Shown: positions 1 to 9,890 of the stretch, piece after piece
How positions within the stretch are numbered: the stretch's first letter is position 1
Layout: each line of letters begins with the position of its first letter
DNA from: Ophthalmolycus amberensis
Lineage: Eukaryota > Chordata > Actinopteri > Perciformes > Zoarcidae
DNA length: 64,000 nucleotides
Direction: 5' to 3'
NCBI GenBank assembly: GCA_024529925.1
Contig: JAFEUB010001103.1
Span: forward strand, 649,001 to 713,000
Translations under genes and position numbers: made by a program
Notes under the pieces: generated by a model
Told to the model about the DNA's origin: nothing
Seen by the model: the letters and a program-made list of their open reading frames with translations, nothing else
The model's database searches: none

Positions 1-1
1 C

Positions 2-5
<4 letters not shown>

Positions 6-56
<51 letters not shown>
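6..56. repeat. (CT)n microsatellite
   Basis: Pure CT repeat at the left edge of the window. Confidence 0.97.
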
Positions 57-59
<3 letters not shown>

Positions 60-859
60 CATACTGCACAGCGGACTCATTTGCATTGCGGGACATCCAG
101 CCTTCTCGTGTTGAAATGCTACTCCATCCAAATAAAATGCCGTCTGGCACGCACGTTCTTTCCCCAGTCAAAGTGTAGCCCCATGCTAGCTTTCAAAGGC
201 TAGCAACACGTGGCTAGCATTTCACTTTGAGACAGGATACCGAGATGGCGGACTAGACATCTGTACTGTGGTTAATGACAAATGATCAATGTTGACTTGA
301 GCTATTTTATAAATTTGGCGAGGTCATGAACTGAACTGCAATCACACAAAAAAGTGGGTAAGCTGTTTCTGCTCACGGCTGAAATAACACTATGGCAGGC
401 AACGTTCTGCTGGCAGGTGTGTTGGATCCTCACCAGCCGATGATCAAACCATGGCAGATTGCGGAGCAGAAGCTGTGGCAATGATCCCTGTCGGGGAAGA
501 CTTGTACTAACATGGAGGTAAATGTCTGTGAGGTGACCATATTAAACTGTCTATCAGGCTATATGGGGATGTCACTCAGAACGCAACTTGCAAGTGCTCG
601 CAAAGACGATTCAAGATGTTTCCCAACAACTCTAGAAATGCCCATGCTGGAGCTTTTTGGAATTGTTTCGGCTTAGTAGGAACCAAACTACAAACAAAGC
701 TACGGAAACTGAACTTCTATCCTCAAAAGAAAGCAACACAAAAACAAGGAGCTAAAGGAGCTAAGCTAGGGTTTTGGAAGGGCTATATGGAGACAAATCA
801 AATACCACAATATTTCTGACCAGATACCTCAATATGGATATTGAAACAATGGGATTTTT

Positions 860-895
<36 letters not shown>

Positions 896-897
896 GA
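860..897. repeat. (GA)n microsatellite
   Basis: GA repeat with one GC interruption, directly before the first PIF/Harbinger-type element. Confidence 0.95.
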
Positions 898-908
898 ATG
901 CAGCCTAA

Positions 909-1493
909 TGCTGCATTCACACCAAACGCATCGCAAATTCATCGCGCCGCGTATTCGCGCCATTCGCGCCGCCGGTCAAAATGCCGGGGACCATTTGTGT
1001 TCCGCCATTAACCATGAAAGAAATAACCTCTATTTCTGCTTAGTACGTGTTGTGGAAGTCACAGATATCCCGGGAAACTAAACGCCGTCATGTCTGGTTC
1101 ATAATATTGTCCAGAGGAGCTCCGTGGATTTTATCGAGCTGTATTCACTGTGTCTAGCAAGCCACACGTCGCTGTTTACTACAGCTGTAGGAACACAAAA
1201 TAAACTGATTTGGCTGTGATTTAACTGGCAATAAACAAAAAGGGACTCCGAAATAACTACGTAATGATGCCGATTTGATCGTAGAGCTCTGGGTGAACAC
1301 AGACGGCTACAGTATTTATTTCCTGATTCAACAACGGCAGGATGTCACTGATGACAGGGGCAGCAACTCAACGCTGATAGGCTATCGCGCCGGGGCGTAA
1401 CGCGAATATTTCGCAGCAGTTGAAAAATTTCAACTCGCGTGCTTGGGGCGATTTGGCATTTGACGCGGATTCACGTTTGGTGTGAACGCAGCA
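909..1493. mobile_element. PIF/Harbinger-type non-autonomous DNA transposon, copy 1
   Basis: The 585-bp element has terminal inverted repeats: the left end reads TGCTGCATTCACACCAAACG and the right end, reversed, TGCTGCGTTCACACCAAACG. It is flanked by direct TAA repeats (906-908 and 1494-1496). Three-base TAA/TTA duplications are characteristic of PIF/Harbinger insertion. The interior (about 1000-1220) matches copy 2 at 27773-28523 in reverse orientation. No intact transposase frame is present. Confidence 0.75.
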
Positions 1494-1810
1494 TAACAGG
1501 CACTATTTTTTACTCGTTCCACTTCTTTTTTTATCAGATGAAAAAAGAAAGAACAAGTCTTTCCTGTGAAGTGACAACTCAGTAAACCCAGTAAGTGTGT
1601 GAAAGGAGCCAGAAAATGAACTGAGCCCACCTGTCAACATTATTGGATGCAACATTTGCTAAACAGACTTGCTTTCACATTAAGATTGCAGTGTAAAATT
1701 AGCATTAACAACTGAGTGAACTCATGTCAGTGCTGATTTTTTGTTTTTTTTGTTTTGTTGTTGCTGCATTATTTATTGTCCATATTGAGGAGAAACTGAT
1801 TTAAATTGTG

Positions 1811-1841
1811 ATTCTCTCTGTGTAGAGAACACAGAGAGAAT
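1811..1841. repeat. Perfect 13-bp hairpin
   Basis: ATTCTCTCTGTGT (1811-1823) and ACACAGAGAGAAT (1829-1841) are exact reverse complements around a five-base loop. No terminator or gene is associated with it. Confidence 0.6.
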
Positions 1842-3129
1842 GAAGTCGTTCTCACAGCTGTGATGTCAGTCTAAATCGGGCCTCAGCTGATCCGCACATA
1901 TCGAGCACTCTCTGGGTGTTGCAACGTGTGAAGGCGCTTCAATGCAGATAAATATTTGTTTGTGCTTAACTTAGTGTTTTCCACTGCTACTATGTAAAAA
2001 AAATCCATCTCCTCTGTTAATAAGCCAGGTTTGCTTAGTTATTCCGGTTATCCCTCCCCCCCTCTGTCGTCATTCCCACAGCTCATTCTCATCTTGCCCG
2101 TCATTTCTCCTGCGCGTTTTTCAGCCCTGTGTAATTACCCAGTTTGTTTGCACCTTGGCTCCAACGGCCTGTCTCGTCAGCAGCCAGCTCGCGTCAGTCT
2201 TTGGCAAAAAAAAAATTTTTTTTAAATACGGGCGTGACGGGCAAGAGCATGCGACAGCGCTAGCGCGTTTTTCTCCTGCACACATGTGCGCTCGCCACCT
2301 TGAGCCCACTCTGGAAGACATGGAGAGACAGAGAGAGGGACCTTGTCGTCTCTAATCCCTTTGTTTTGAGTCAGATTAGAGCTTTGCGAGGCGTTTGCGA
2401 GGCCTGCAGAATGTGGATTTAAGGATTAGTCTAATAAACAGAGGCTCTGTGGCACTCTGCAGCCCAGTGTGGAGATTACACAGTCACCGAGAGCAGGGGG
2501 GGAGGGGGGAGTATTGTCCCCTCTCCACCCACCCTTCCTTTCAAACCCTGACAAATGACAGGACGAGAGGAGAAGAAACATACAGTCGAGGAGAAAACAG
2601 AAGGCGGGCGAGCCCTCTTCACAGTTCCCCGATCAGTGAGGCGACGTTCATCCATCTCGTTCTCCTGCGGGGAACCACAACCACAACATGCAGACCTCGG
2701 GTAACTTTTATCCCGCACTCTCGCACGGCCTCAACAATTCTTCATAATTACGGGGGAACGTTCAACCTCCCTCTCATTCGCACCCAGCAGAGCATGCAGA
2801 GAAACTAGTATTCTGTGTTAACTCGGAAGTCAGAGGAAAACAATTAGCCCACTAAAAATCTACACTGCTGCAAAAACATTTTCTATCCCACGCAGTAATA
2901 GTGTCGACTGCCGAATGTCATTTTTTTGTTTGTTTCCGTTCTATTTCGGTACAGCATGAAACTCAACTTTGCAGGAAAGCTGATAGAACTATCAATTACA
3001 GAGAATGTATCTCGCTTTATTTTTGTAAGTGACCTTATTGTTGTGTGGTGGCGCGGTTGAGTCGGCCCTAATTTGTAAAGTCTACCACTGACTTATGGTG
3101 TGCTCACTCGCTAATGAGGGGCTCCATAC

Positions 3130-3580
3130 ATTGTTGCCAACTCCTCAGTAAGGAAAGTAGCTATTGGCTGTCCTAAAAGTCGCTAGAAGTCGCTAAATGA
3201 CGTCATCGCCTAATTTGCATAATTGTAATGGGCGCTGTAGGAGAGAGGCGGGAACAGCGGCGGCTTTGCGCATGTGCGATTCATTTGCAGTCTGGACGCG
3301 GAGAGTGTGGGTCTCCTCTTTCTGCAGCTGGGACTGCTGCGCGAGGGGCTACTGTGAGACTGACCGCCTGTGAGTGCTTTGGGACGGTGGCGGGGCTCAC
3401 GGCAGCACCCGCCGCTCGTTGAGGACAGTAACTGCAGAGCGATTCGTGCTTTCACTTCAGTCTCCAAAACACCAGAAAAAGTCGCTAGATCTGTCGCTAG
3501 TAGCTTTAGACAAAAAAAGTCGCCAAGGGGAGTTGGAAAGTCGCCAGATTTAATGAGAAAGTCGCTAAGTTGGCAACACT
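3130..3580. mobile_element. Inverted-repeat element with long target duplication (MITE)
   Basis: The 451-bp element starts ATTGTTGCCAAC and ends GTTGGCAACACT. Near-identical 10-bp direct repeats flank it (GGCTCCATAC at 3120-3129, GGCTCCACAC at 3581-3590). Near both ends there are repeated AGTCGCTA words. A 9-10 bp duplication would suit a Mutator-like transposase, but the family is not certain. There is no transposase frame. Confidence 0.6.
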
Positions 3581-3839
3581 GGCTCCACACAATCTGAGCT
3601 ATGAGCGTCACCGCATTTAGACGACGGCGTCGTGGCGCCGTGCTCATATGAAAGCCCCCCCCACCCCCCAAAAAAAAAGACTACTGAATCGATACCACCA
3701 CAATGTCAGTGACCAACGAGCGTTCCAACTTGTACTCATGCAAACACAAATAATGACACAGCGAGTGAACGCCATGACCCATCACACTTTAATAAGCAAG
3801 GGAATTTATTTATTTTTTCGTCCCATTTTGGCTGAAAGA

Positions 3840-4092
3840 GGTGTTTGAGGTAATGAGGCGAGGTGTGTGGGAGAGAGAGAGAGAGTGATGAAACGTTTCC
3901 TGTCCCGAGCGCCCCTCAGCTGTTGGCTGGCGGATCATCTTGGATCCAGAACGGACCGCGCTTTCCAGTTGAACTGGAGCCACGGAAGCAGCGGCTCCCG
4001 GGCCCGTCCCTTTTGCCTTGTGCGTGTATATTTGTGTGCGTGCGTGCGTGTACGCCGCCCGAGATGGAAGACATGATTAATGACTCTTCACG
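3840..4092 (+). other. Weak candidate upstream leader exon
   Basis: A moderately CpG-rich stretch ends CACG before gtgagg at 4093. It contains an ATG in good context at 4064 (cgagATGG) followed by nine codons and two bases, so the donor is phase 2 and does not fit the tenm2 coding chain. It could be a non-coding leader exon with a small upstream reading frame, spliced to 9203. No TATA box or other promoter mark is clear. Confidence 0.15.
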
Positions 4093-4236
4093 GTGAGGAG
4101 CCTCTCAGTCAGAGCCCAGTCCAAAGCTCACAGAAGCCAGGCTTGTGTGTGTGTTAGAGACAGACTGATGGAGGTCATGGTGCGTTTATCGACGTGGACA
4201 GGAATGTTCCTGCAATATGAGCTGTTAACATGTGAT

Positions 4237-4237
<1 letters not shown>

Positions 4238-4270
<33 letters not shown>
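4238..4270. repeat. (CA)n microsatellite
   Basis: Pure CA repeat. Confidence 0.95.
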
Positions 4271-4272
<2 letters not shown>

Positions 4273-4932
4273 CCATCTCAGAACAGGAAGTAATCAGGAT
4301 GCCCAGCCGTTCTTCGCCTACACTTGCAACACATCTATACAGCTTGAATTTGTCATCCATACTGTAAAATTGAACGCACATTGGTACATAATGAGCTATT
4401 TGTCCCAAAAGCTGTAAATTACCATACAGTGTTTAAAGTAATTACATTGATAATGCACACTCAGAAAAGTATTTACTCGCGAAAAAGAAGTAATTAATCA
4501 TAGGAATAATAAGGATTTCCACTTTAATATACAAGTATATTGTGCTCCGGAGGGGAATCTGAGATTGTAATATGAGGCTTTGATGAACTGTATGATATCT
4601 GGGTTTGTAGTAGGACGCTCGTCCTGAAATCAAGATGCACGCTCGTCTTTTGTAAATGAGCACGAGTCTAATACGACGCTTCATTTTCCCTCCTTTCATT
4701 CTCACGCAACCTCTCTTTGCCCCCCCCCCCCGTCTGCTCTTTTTGTATCTCTCAGTCACTCTCGTTGTCTTTGTGAACAAACTGCGTAAACAACTTAATT
4801 TGAGCAGCAAAAAACAATTGAGAGCAACATGCTTTAGACCCAATTTTGTCTTTTGTGATAACATGGCCTTGTGTTTTCAATAGGGCGTCTTTTGCTATTT
4901 AAATTCCTTTCAAATAAAAAAAATGAAAGAGT

Positions 4933-4972
4933 GAGTGAGAGAGAGAGAGCGAGAGAGAGAGAGAGAGAGAAA
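4933..4972. repeat. (GA)n microsatellite
   Basis: GA repeat with interruptions. Confidence 0.85.
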
Positions 4973-5800
4973 AGGAAAAAAGCCAACAAATGAAGAACTG
5001 TTGACAAAGAGTGTTGGAAGAGTGGATTAATTTTCTGATGGAAAAGCTCCATGCTGTTTTTTATCAGGCTTTTAGTCACCACTCTTGTTGGATGATTGTT
5101 GCCTTTGGTTTGGTTCCAATTGAATTAAACGAGCCAGATAATGACTGCTTCACGGGCTCTTTGAATCCAACCGTAAGATACGATCAGATAGGAATTACTG
5201 TGGCTATAACCGGGTGCAAAAACATATGCGTTCGCATTCGCCAGGTCTTTAAAGAGACACGCCTATTGTACAAATACAGGTATAGATTTACACAGGGAGC
5301 CGTGTGAAGTACAATCAATTAGTCCAATGACACAAGGATTGGCAAATATTGAAGTTGCAGCTTTTCAATTGTAAGGATTTACTGCTTTTCGATGTCTAAT
5401 AAACTGAACATCTTTAGGGTTTAGACAAAAGACAGGAAATGCATTGTGACCGTTTGTTTATGTTTTATACACCAAAGTATTAGTGATCCATTATTTGAGG
5501 AAATCATCTGCATGTGAATGGATAACAATTATTATTCGGAGCCTTAAAAGTATACACATAGCGCTGTATACTGAAATATATACTGTACGCAATAAAACCT
5601 CTAAACTCTGTGGCATAGTTTTGTCTGGAGTGTAACAATATATTCTATCAATAAATGTCAGTAAATGTCAGGACAGTTTGTAGCTTTTACAGAGTAAACA
5701 TGCCCTTGTTGAGCCTCCTCCTAGATCGCCGCAGTAGGAGTCATCTGGACAGGAAGTCTCCCACAGCGTGATGGCCCTTAACAGCATCTCCTCGAGCACT

Positions 5801-5802
<2 letters not shown>

Positions 5803-5849
<47 letters not shown>
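5803..5849. repeat. (CA)n microsatellite
   Basis: Pure CA repeat of 47 bp. Confidence 0.95.
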
Positions 5850-5850
<1 letters not shown>

Positions 5851-7278
5851 GCCTCCCTGCTTATTGGTTTTGATAAATGAGATGGCTGGATGGAATCTTT
5901 GCAGCTAATTGTCTTTGGGTATCCAGCCAATGCGAATGTAAGCATTGCAAATGCAGTGAAATCACATGCGCAGCCGAGGCCGGGTCGATTGCGATCGGCG
6001 CGTTCCCAGAGCCGTCTGTCGTCTCTGCGGCGCTTTCTTCAAGGCACATGATGCAACCGAGCACATATTACCTGAGGCAATTTCAAACCGTAAATGCACT
6101 AATGCAGCTGCTGCTGGAACGCTGATGACCCACTGCCGGCTTTAATAACAATATATATTTTTACCGACTGAACGATTTTCTCCATAAAACTTATTGTGAC
6201 ACAAATGTGTCAGATATATTTAGTTTGTGACACGTTATGAAAACTAGATGCGTATCTTCCATGTGGAAGAAACACTCTTGAAGCATGTGATTACACATTA
6301 GATGTGTAAAAAAAAAAAAAAGAAGATGTTTCCGAAAGAATCTGTATCATAACAACTGTGTTTACAAAGTTGATACTCTTCTTCGCTATTTGGACTCTGC
6401 TCCTTCAGGTTGAATGGGAATCCATCTTGTCTGATGCTCGCTAATCCATTGATGTCATTAGCCTCCTAATAACGGTGTGATTTCTAGTTACAGTGGATTT
6501 ACACTGTCATTTTCCTTTTTTTCTTTTCCTTTTCCCGAGCTCTTATTTGCAGAGAAAAGGCCATTATCTCTACCAAACGTCACCTCTGTAATTGCGAAAA
6601 TGAATTCCCCCCCCCCTGTCGCCTTCCAATTACATTTCTCATTCTGCCTGGATTTCATGGTCACTTCACAGTCGTGTGCGTGTCTCTTTTCTCCTTCATC
6701 TGACCTGGCCAAGGTTTGCATATATTCGTGTTTGTCTACGAATGTCTTGAAATCGTGGTATGCGACCAGTCAGAACTACAATGAGTCATTATACTTCTGA
6801 TGCATGAGATCGGCGAGGGTTAGACAGAGTTACTCACCGGAGTAATTAACAAAAAAAGTTTGCCGCGTGTGTGTGAAGGTGTGTGCTTCTGCAACCTTGA
6901 GGAAAACACCCACGTATGTTACGATGTGATTGATATACGGTTCAGATCTGGTGATTGACCCCCTCGGCTTTCTCCTCCTAATCCATCTGTCTATGTGTCC
7001 TTTCTCCTGCTAGTCAACTAGACTGCAAACTGCTCCTCAAGTCCTTCTACTGCGTTTGCCACGTTCAAACCCTTCTAAACCCTCTGAAGTCTGAAGACGC
7101 GGCGGCGCTTCACCGCAACGTTTACTCGATGTTTCTATTGATTTCTAAAGGGTTAACTGTGTGTCACTATACCACTATACTGTACCATACACACTGACTT
7201 GGCAGAGTTTGGCACTGCTCTATCACAGCTGATCAATACCACTCTCATTTCAGTGCATTCAAGTCAGACCCAGGAGAG

Positions 7279-7447
7279 TATTAGCCTAGCTTAGCATTAG
7301 GACTGGTAGAAGAATACTGTCCTGACGTCACCTCTGAGCTAGCTGCTGTTCCACCAGCTCCTGTAACAATCTCTCACTCAGCAAGTAGCCAGGCTACCTT
7401 TCTTTCCCCTTTTCTTCCTCCGGTCTTTATGCTAAGCTAGGCTAATA
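7279..7447. repeat. Percomorph repeat fragment with 19-bp inverted arms
   Basis: TATTAGCCTAGCTTAGCAT at 7279-7297 is the exact reverse complement of 7429-7447. The right side (TTTCCCCTTTTCTTCCTCCG, then TCTTTATGCTAAGCTAGG) resembles an abundant fish repeat. Confidence 0.5.
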
Positions 7448-7839
7448 GCCACCCCTGTGTTTAACGCACCGAGCAAAGGGCGGTATGTAACCTTTTGAAA
7501 GCGCTTAAGATCGCTTTCCCGACATAATAATCCGAACTGCACCCGTCGGACGAGTACACGACACTCACAAAGCCCCATCACTCGCGTAGCGCCGGTCAGA
7601 ATGTCCCCGACTCTGCCGAGCCAGTAGCCCTCCCTGTTTCCACATCCTCCATTCAAGGTACAAACACATTACGGTTGAACTCCTAATAGCCTGCTGATGG
7701 ATGTCGGAGCATAATGAGCTCTTTATGAGACTTAATACCTACTGTTAATCAATGGACATAGCAGGGCACTTTTCGATACTACCTTCTAAGCATTTTAAAA
7801 TGAGCCCTCATTGAATAGATTGACTCGCATTTTGTTTCC

Positions 7840-8310
7840 TGCGCTCCCTTTTTTTTCTCCCTGATCATTCTTCCTCCCTCCCAGCATGCAATTAGTTTCA
7901 TCGCATGCTCTGAATCAGGCTATTTCTTTAGAAATGCCCCGCTCTGATATCAATGCATACCGTCCAGACTAGAGAGATGCTTTTGATGGAAATGCGATGC
8001 TACGTCTGTAATGCAGTGGGTGGACCAGACTTTTCTTGGCCCGAAGCAATAGAAACACGGATGCCCTATTTATTAGCATAAATATCCCATACAGGCAGCT
8101 GCTGGAAGCGTTCCCGTCAATTACTGCTGGTTGTTGTATTGTTGTACTTTGATCTTTAGCTGCTAATGCAATGCGCTGCTCAAGGCCGCTGCGCTGGCAT
8201 CATGCTGTATTAGCATCATAATCGTGTGTGTGATCTGCATTCACAAGTATAATATTTGAATGGATTAGAAGTGGGCTGCATGCGTGATGCAATAGCTATA
8301 GCAACGGTTA
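7840..8310. promoter_or_regulatory. Candidate regulatory block with POU/octamer-like sites
   Basis: ATTAGCATAAAT (8072), TAATGCAAT (8164) and ATTAGCAT (8209) lie within 145 bp in low-repeat sequence about 1 kb before the ATG exon. These resemble POU-factor sites used in neural enhancers. No alignment is available, so conservation is unknown. Confidence 0.2.
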
Positions 8311-9133
8311 GCTCAGGCGTAAAGCACAGAGAAGGTGATGTGACGACGCCTGCGTTTCGCCGCTCTACAAGTCGTGCCACAAGCTGAGTCAGGGGCCGGG
8401 AAACGCTGTTATCTCAGCACCTCCATGCTGCATATGTGCATTTCAGTTTGTTTCTGGGTGTTTGACGTGTGTGTGTGAGTGTGTGTCTGTGTGTCTGTGC
8501 TTGTGTGTCTGGCTGTGTTTGATTATCCCTTACAGCCTCTAAGGGAGCGGGATTCATTCTCACTCTGATAATGAGGGAGAGACTAGCAATGCCCTCAAGT
8601 CATTTCTCCTCTTCTTCCATCCTTCCTGTTGCATCCGGCTGCTTTTCTTTTTTCTTTTTTTTCTCGTCCTCTACCTTTCATCCAGCCGTCTCCCTTCCCA
8701 TCGTTCCGCCCGTCTTTCCTCTCGTCTTTCCTGCTCCTCTGCCTTTTTTCGTGACATTGTGTTTCTGCGCTCATGCGTCGCTGACATCAGTTTTAAAATG
8801 ACTGGACGGTGTGTTTGAGACACTTTCTTGTTTTTGTGTCATAGATTTAAATGCCGGCCCCCGACCATTTTTCATCAGTCCGGTCGATGGTTGGCGATCT
8901 CTGTGGACCCCGCCGCTGGCAGCTCTGTTTCTCCCCACAATAGCCTTACTTATCCCGCATCAATACTCCGATGTGTTGTGTATTGTCCCCGGTTGCTCGA
9001 AAATGTCCATCCGCTGCGCTGCCCTCTTACCTAACTTTCCTTGTAGATTCTCCAGGGAGTGCGAAGCAAGAGTGAGTCACAGCAGTGGATCCATTAAATT
9101 CATACCAACCTTTCACTTTCTTTTCCACTCTCT

Positions 9134-9142
<9 letters not shown>

Positions 9143-9191
<49 letters not shown>

Positions 9192-9202
9192 CTGTTTTCT
9201 AG
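9143..9202 (+). promoter_or_regulatory. 3' splice acceptor with CT-microsatellite polypyrimidine tract
   Basis: A pure CT repeat at 9143-9187 runs into atcactgttttctag, which ends in AG at 9202. The repeat acts as an unusually long polypyrimidine tract directly before the exon that carries the canonical start codon. Repeat length is likely to vary between individuals. Confidence 0.55.
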
Positions 9203-9334
9203 GTGACTGAAGTGGAGATTGACATTACGGAGGCTCGCTAGGAGGCCCCTCCATCTTCCCCCCTCCTCCTCCTCCTCCTCCTCCTCCTCCTCCTCCTCTT
9301 CCTAACCACATCTCTTCGCCCACCCAACCTCGGC
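9203..9334 (+). other. tenm2: 5' untranslated part of the tenm2 ATG exon
   Basis: A good acceptor (tcactgttttctag, ending at 9202) follows a 45-bp CT tract, so the ATG exon probably begins at 9203 and carries about 132 nt of leader. An upstream non-coding exon is therefore expected, probably outside the window. The leader contains a (CCT)n tract at 9261-9298, close to the start codon. The exon start is inferred from the splice motif alone; transcription starting inside this stretch cannot be excluded. Confidence 0.55.
9261..9298. repeat. (CCT)n tract in the tenm2 leader
   Basis: Trinucleotide repeat within the presumed 5' UTR, ending 36 bases before the ATG. Confidence 0.95.
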
Positions 9335-9560
9335 ATGGATTTGAAGGACCGCAGGCACCGCTCCCTCACCAGGGGTCGCGGCCCCAAAGACGCCCAGTAC
9401 AACACCTCCTCCCTGGACACGGACGAGTGCCGCGTGCCCACCCAGAAGTCCTACAGCTCCAGCGAGACGCTCAAGGCGTTCGACCACGAGCAGAGGCTGC
9501 ACTACGGCGGCTGTGTGACGGACCTGGTTCATCACGAGGCCGACGAGTACTCCAGGCAAG
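9335..9560 (+). CDS. tenm2: Teneurin-2, first canonical coding exon (start of cytoplasmic domain)
   Basis: This exon encodes residues 1-75 plus the first base of codon 76 of a teneurin-2, a type II transmembrane adhesion protein of neurons that binds latrophilins across the synapse. The start reads MDLKDRRHRSLTRGRG and is followed by CRVPTQKSYSSSETLKAFDH and later VTDLVHHEADEYSRQ. These blocks match the vertebrate teneurin-2 N-terminus better than teneurin-1, -3 or -4; the HRSLTRGR segment is typical of teneurin-2. The segment lies in the teneurin N-terminal intracellular domain and has no signal peptide, as expected for a type II protein. The ATG has G at -3 and G at +4. The exon ends CAAG before gtgagt, in phase 1, and joins exactly to 24161. 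Divergence from tetrapods is mostly around residues 16-22 and 50-60. I cannot tell from one window whether the species has a second tenm2 copy. Confidence 0.95.
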
Positions 9561-9749
9561 GTGAGTCTGCGGAGCAAAAAGGCTTTGTTACACTTTAGTT
9601 TTCGGGGCTTGATCCATACCGTGCTGGACAGGAGACTGTACTGTTTTTGGAAACCACACTTTTTGTATGGAATAAATGTTTAAAACAATTTAAAGCAGTA
9701 AATCCTTACAATTGAAAATTAAAATGCAATAGAGGCGCAAATAGAGGAA

Positions 9750-9890
9750 GTTAGCTGTGTCCCCCTACCTCCCATTTTGGTGCTTAGCTAAGCTAGCAGC
9801 TTGCTTCATATTTAACTTAAAGACATGAGAGTGATATCAAACTTCTCTTCTTCCATGAAGCATAGAAGAGAAAACAAAGGAGTTCATGAG
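9750..9890 (+). repeat. Percomorph interspersed repeat fragment
   Basis: Phrases GCTTAGCTAAGCTAGCAGCT, CTTCATATTTAACTTAAAGA and CATGAGAGTGATATCAAACT match, in order, a common fish repeat of the same type as the 7.3-7.4 kb fragment. It lies early in the intron after the ATG exon. Confidence 0.5.

Larger units (their letters stand above)
1..9202. other. 5' flank or first intron of tenm2, no recognisable coding sequence
   Basis: No convincing protein-coding exon is visible on either strand. The stretch holds a CT microsatellite at its left edge, a PIF/Harbinger-type element, an inverted-repeat element, a percomorph repeat fragment, several CA/GA tracts and a block with POU-like sites at 7.8-8.3 kb. 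The acceptor at 9202 makes at least the right part intronic. Confidence 0.6.

Noticed and set aside
9302..9577. 91-codon minus-strand frame opposite the tenm2 start exon
   Set aside because: It is the antisense shadow of a conserved coding exon.
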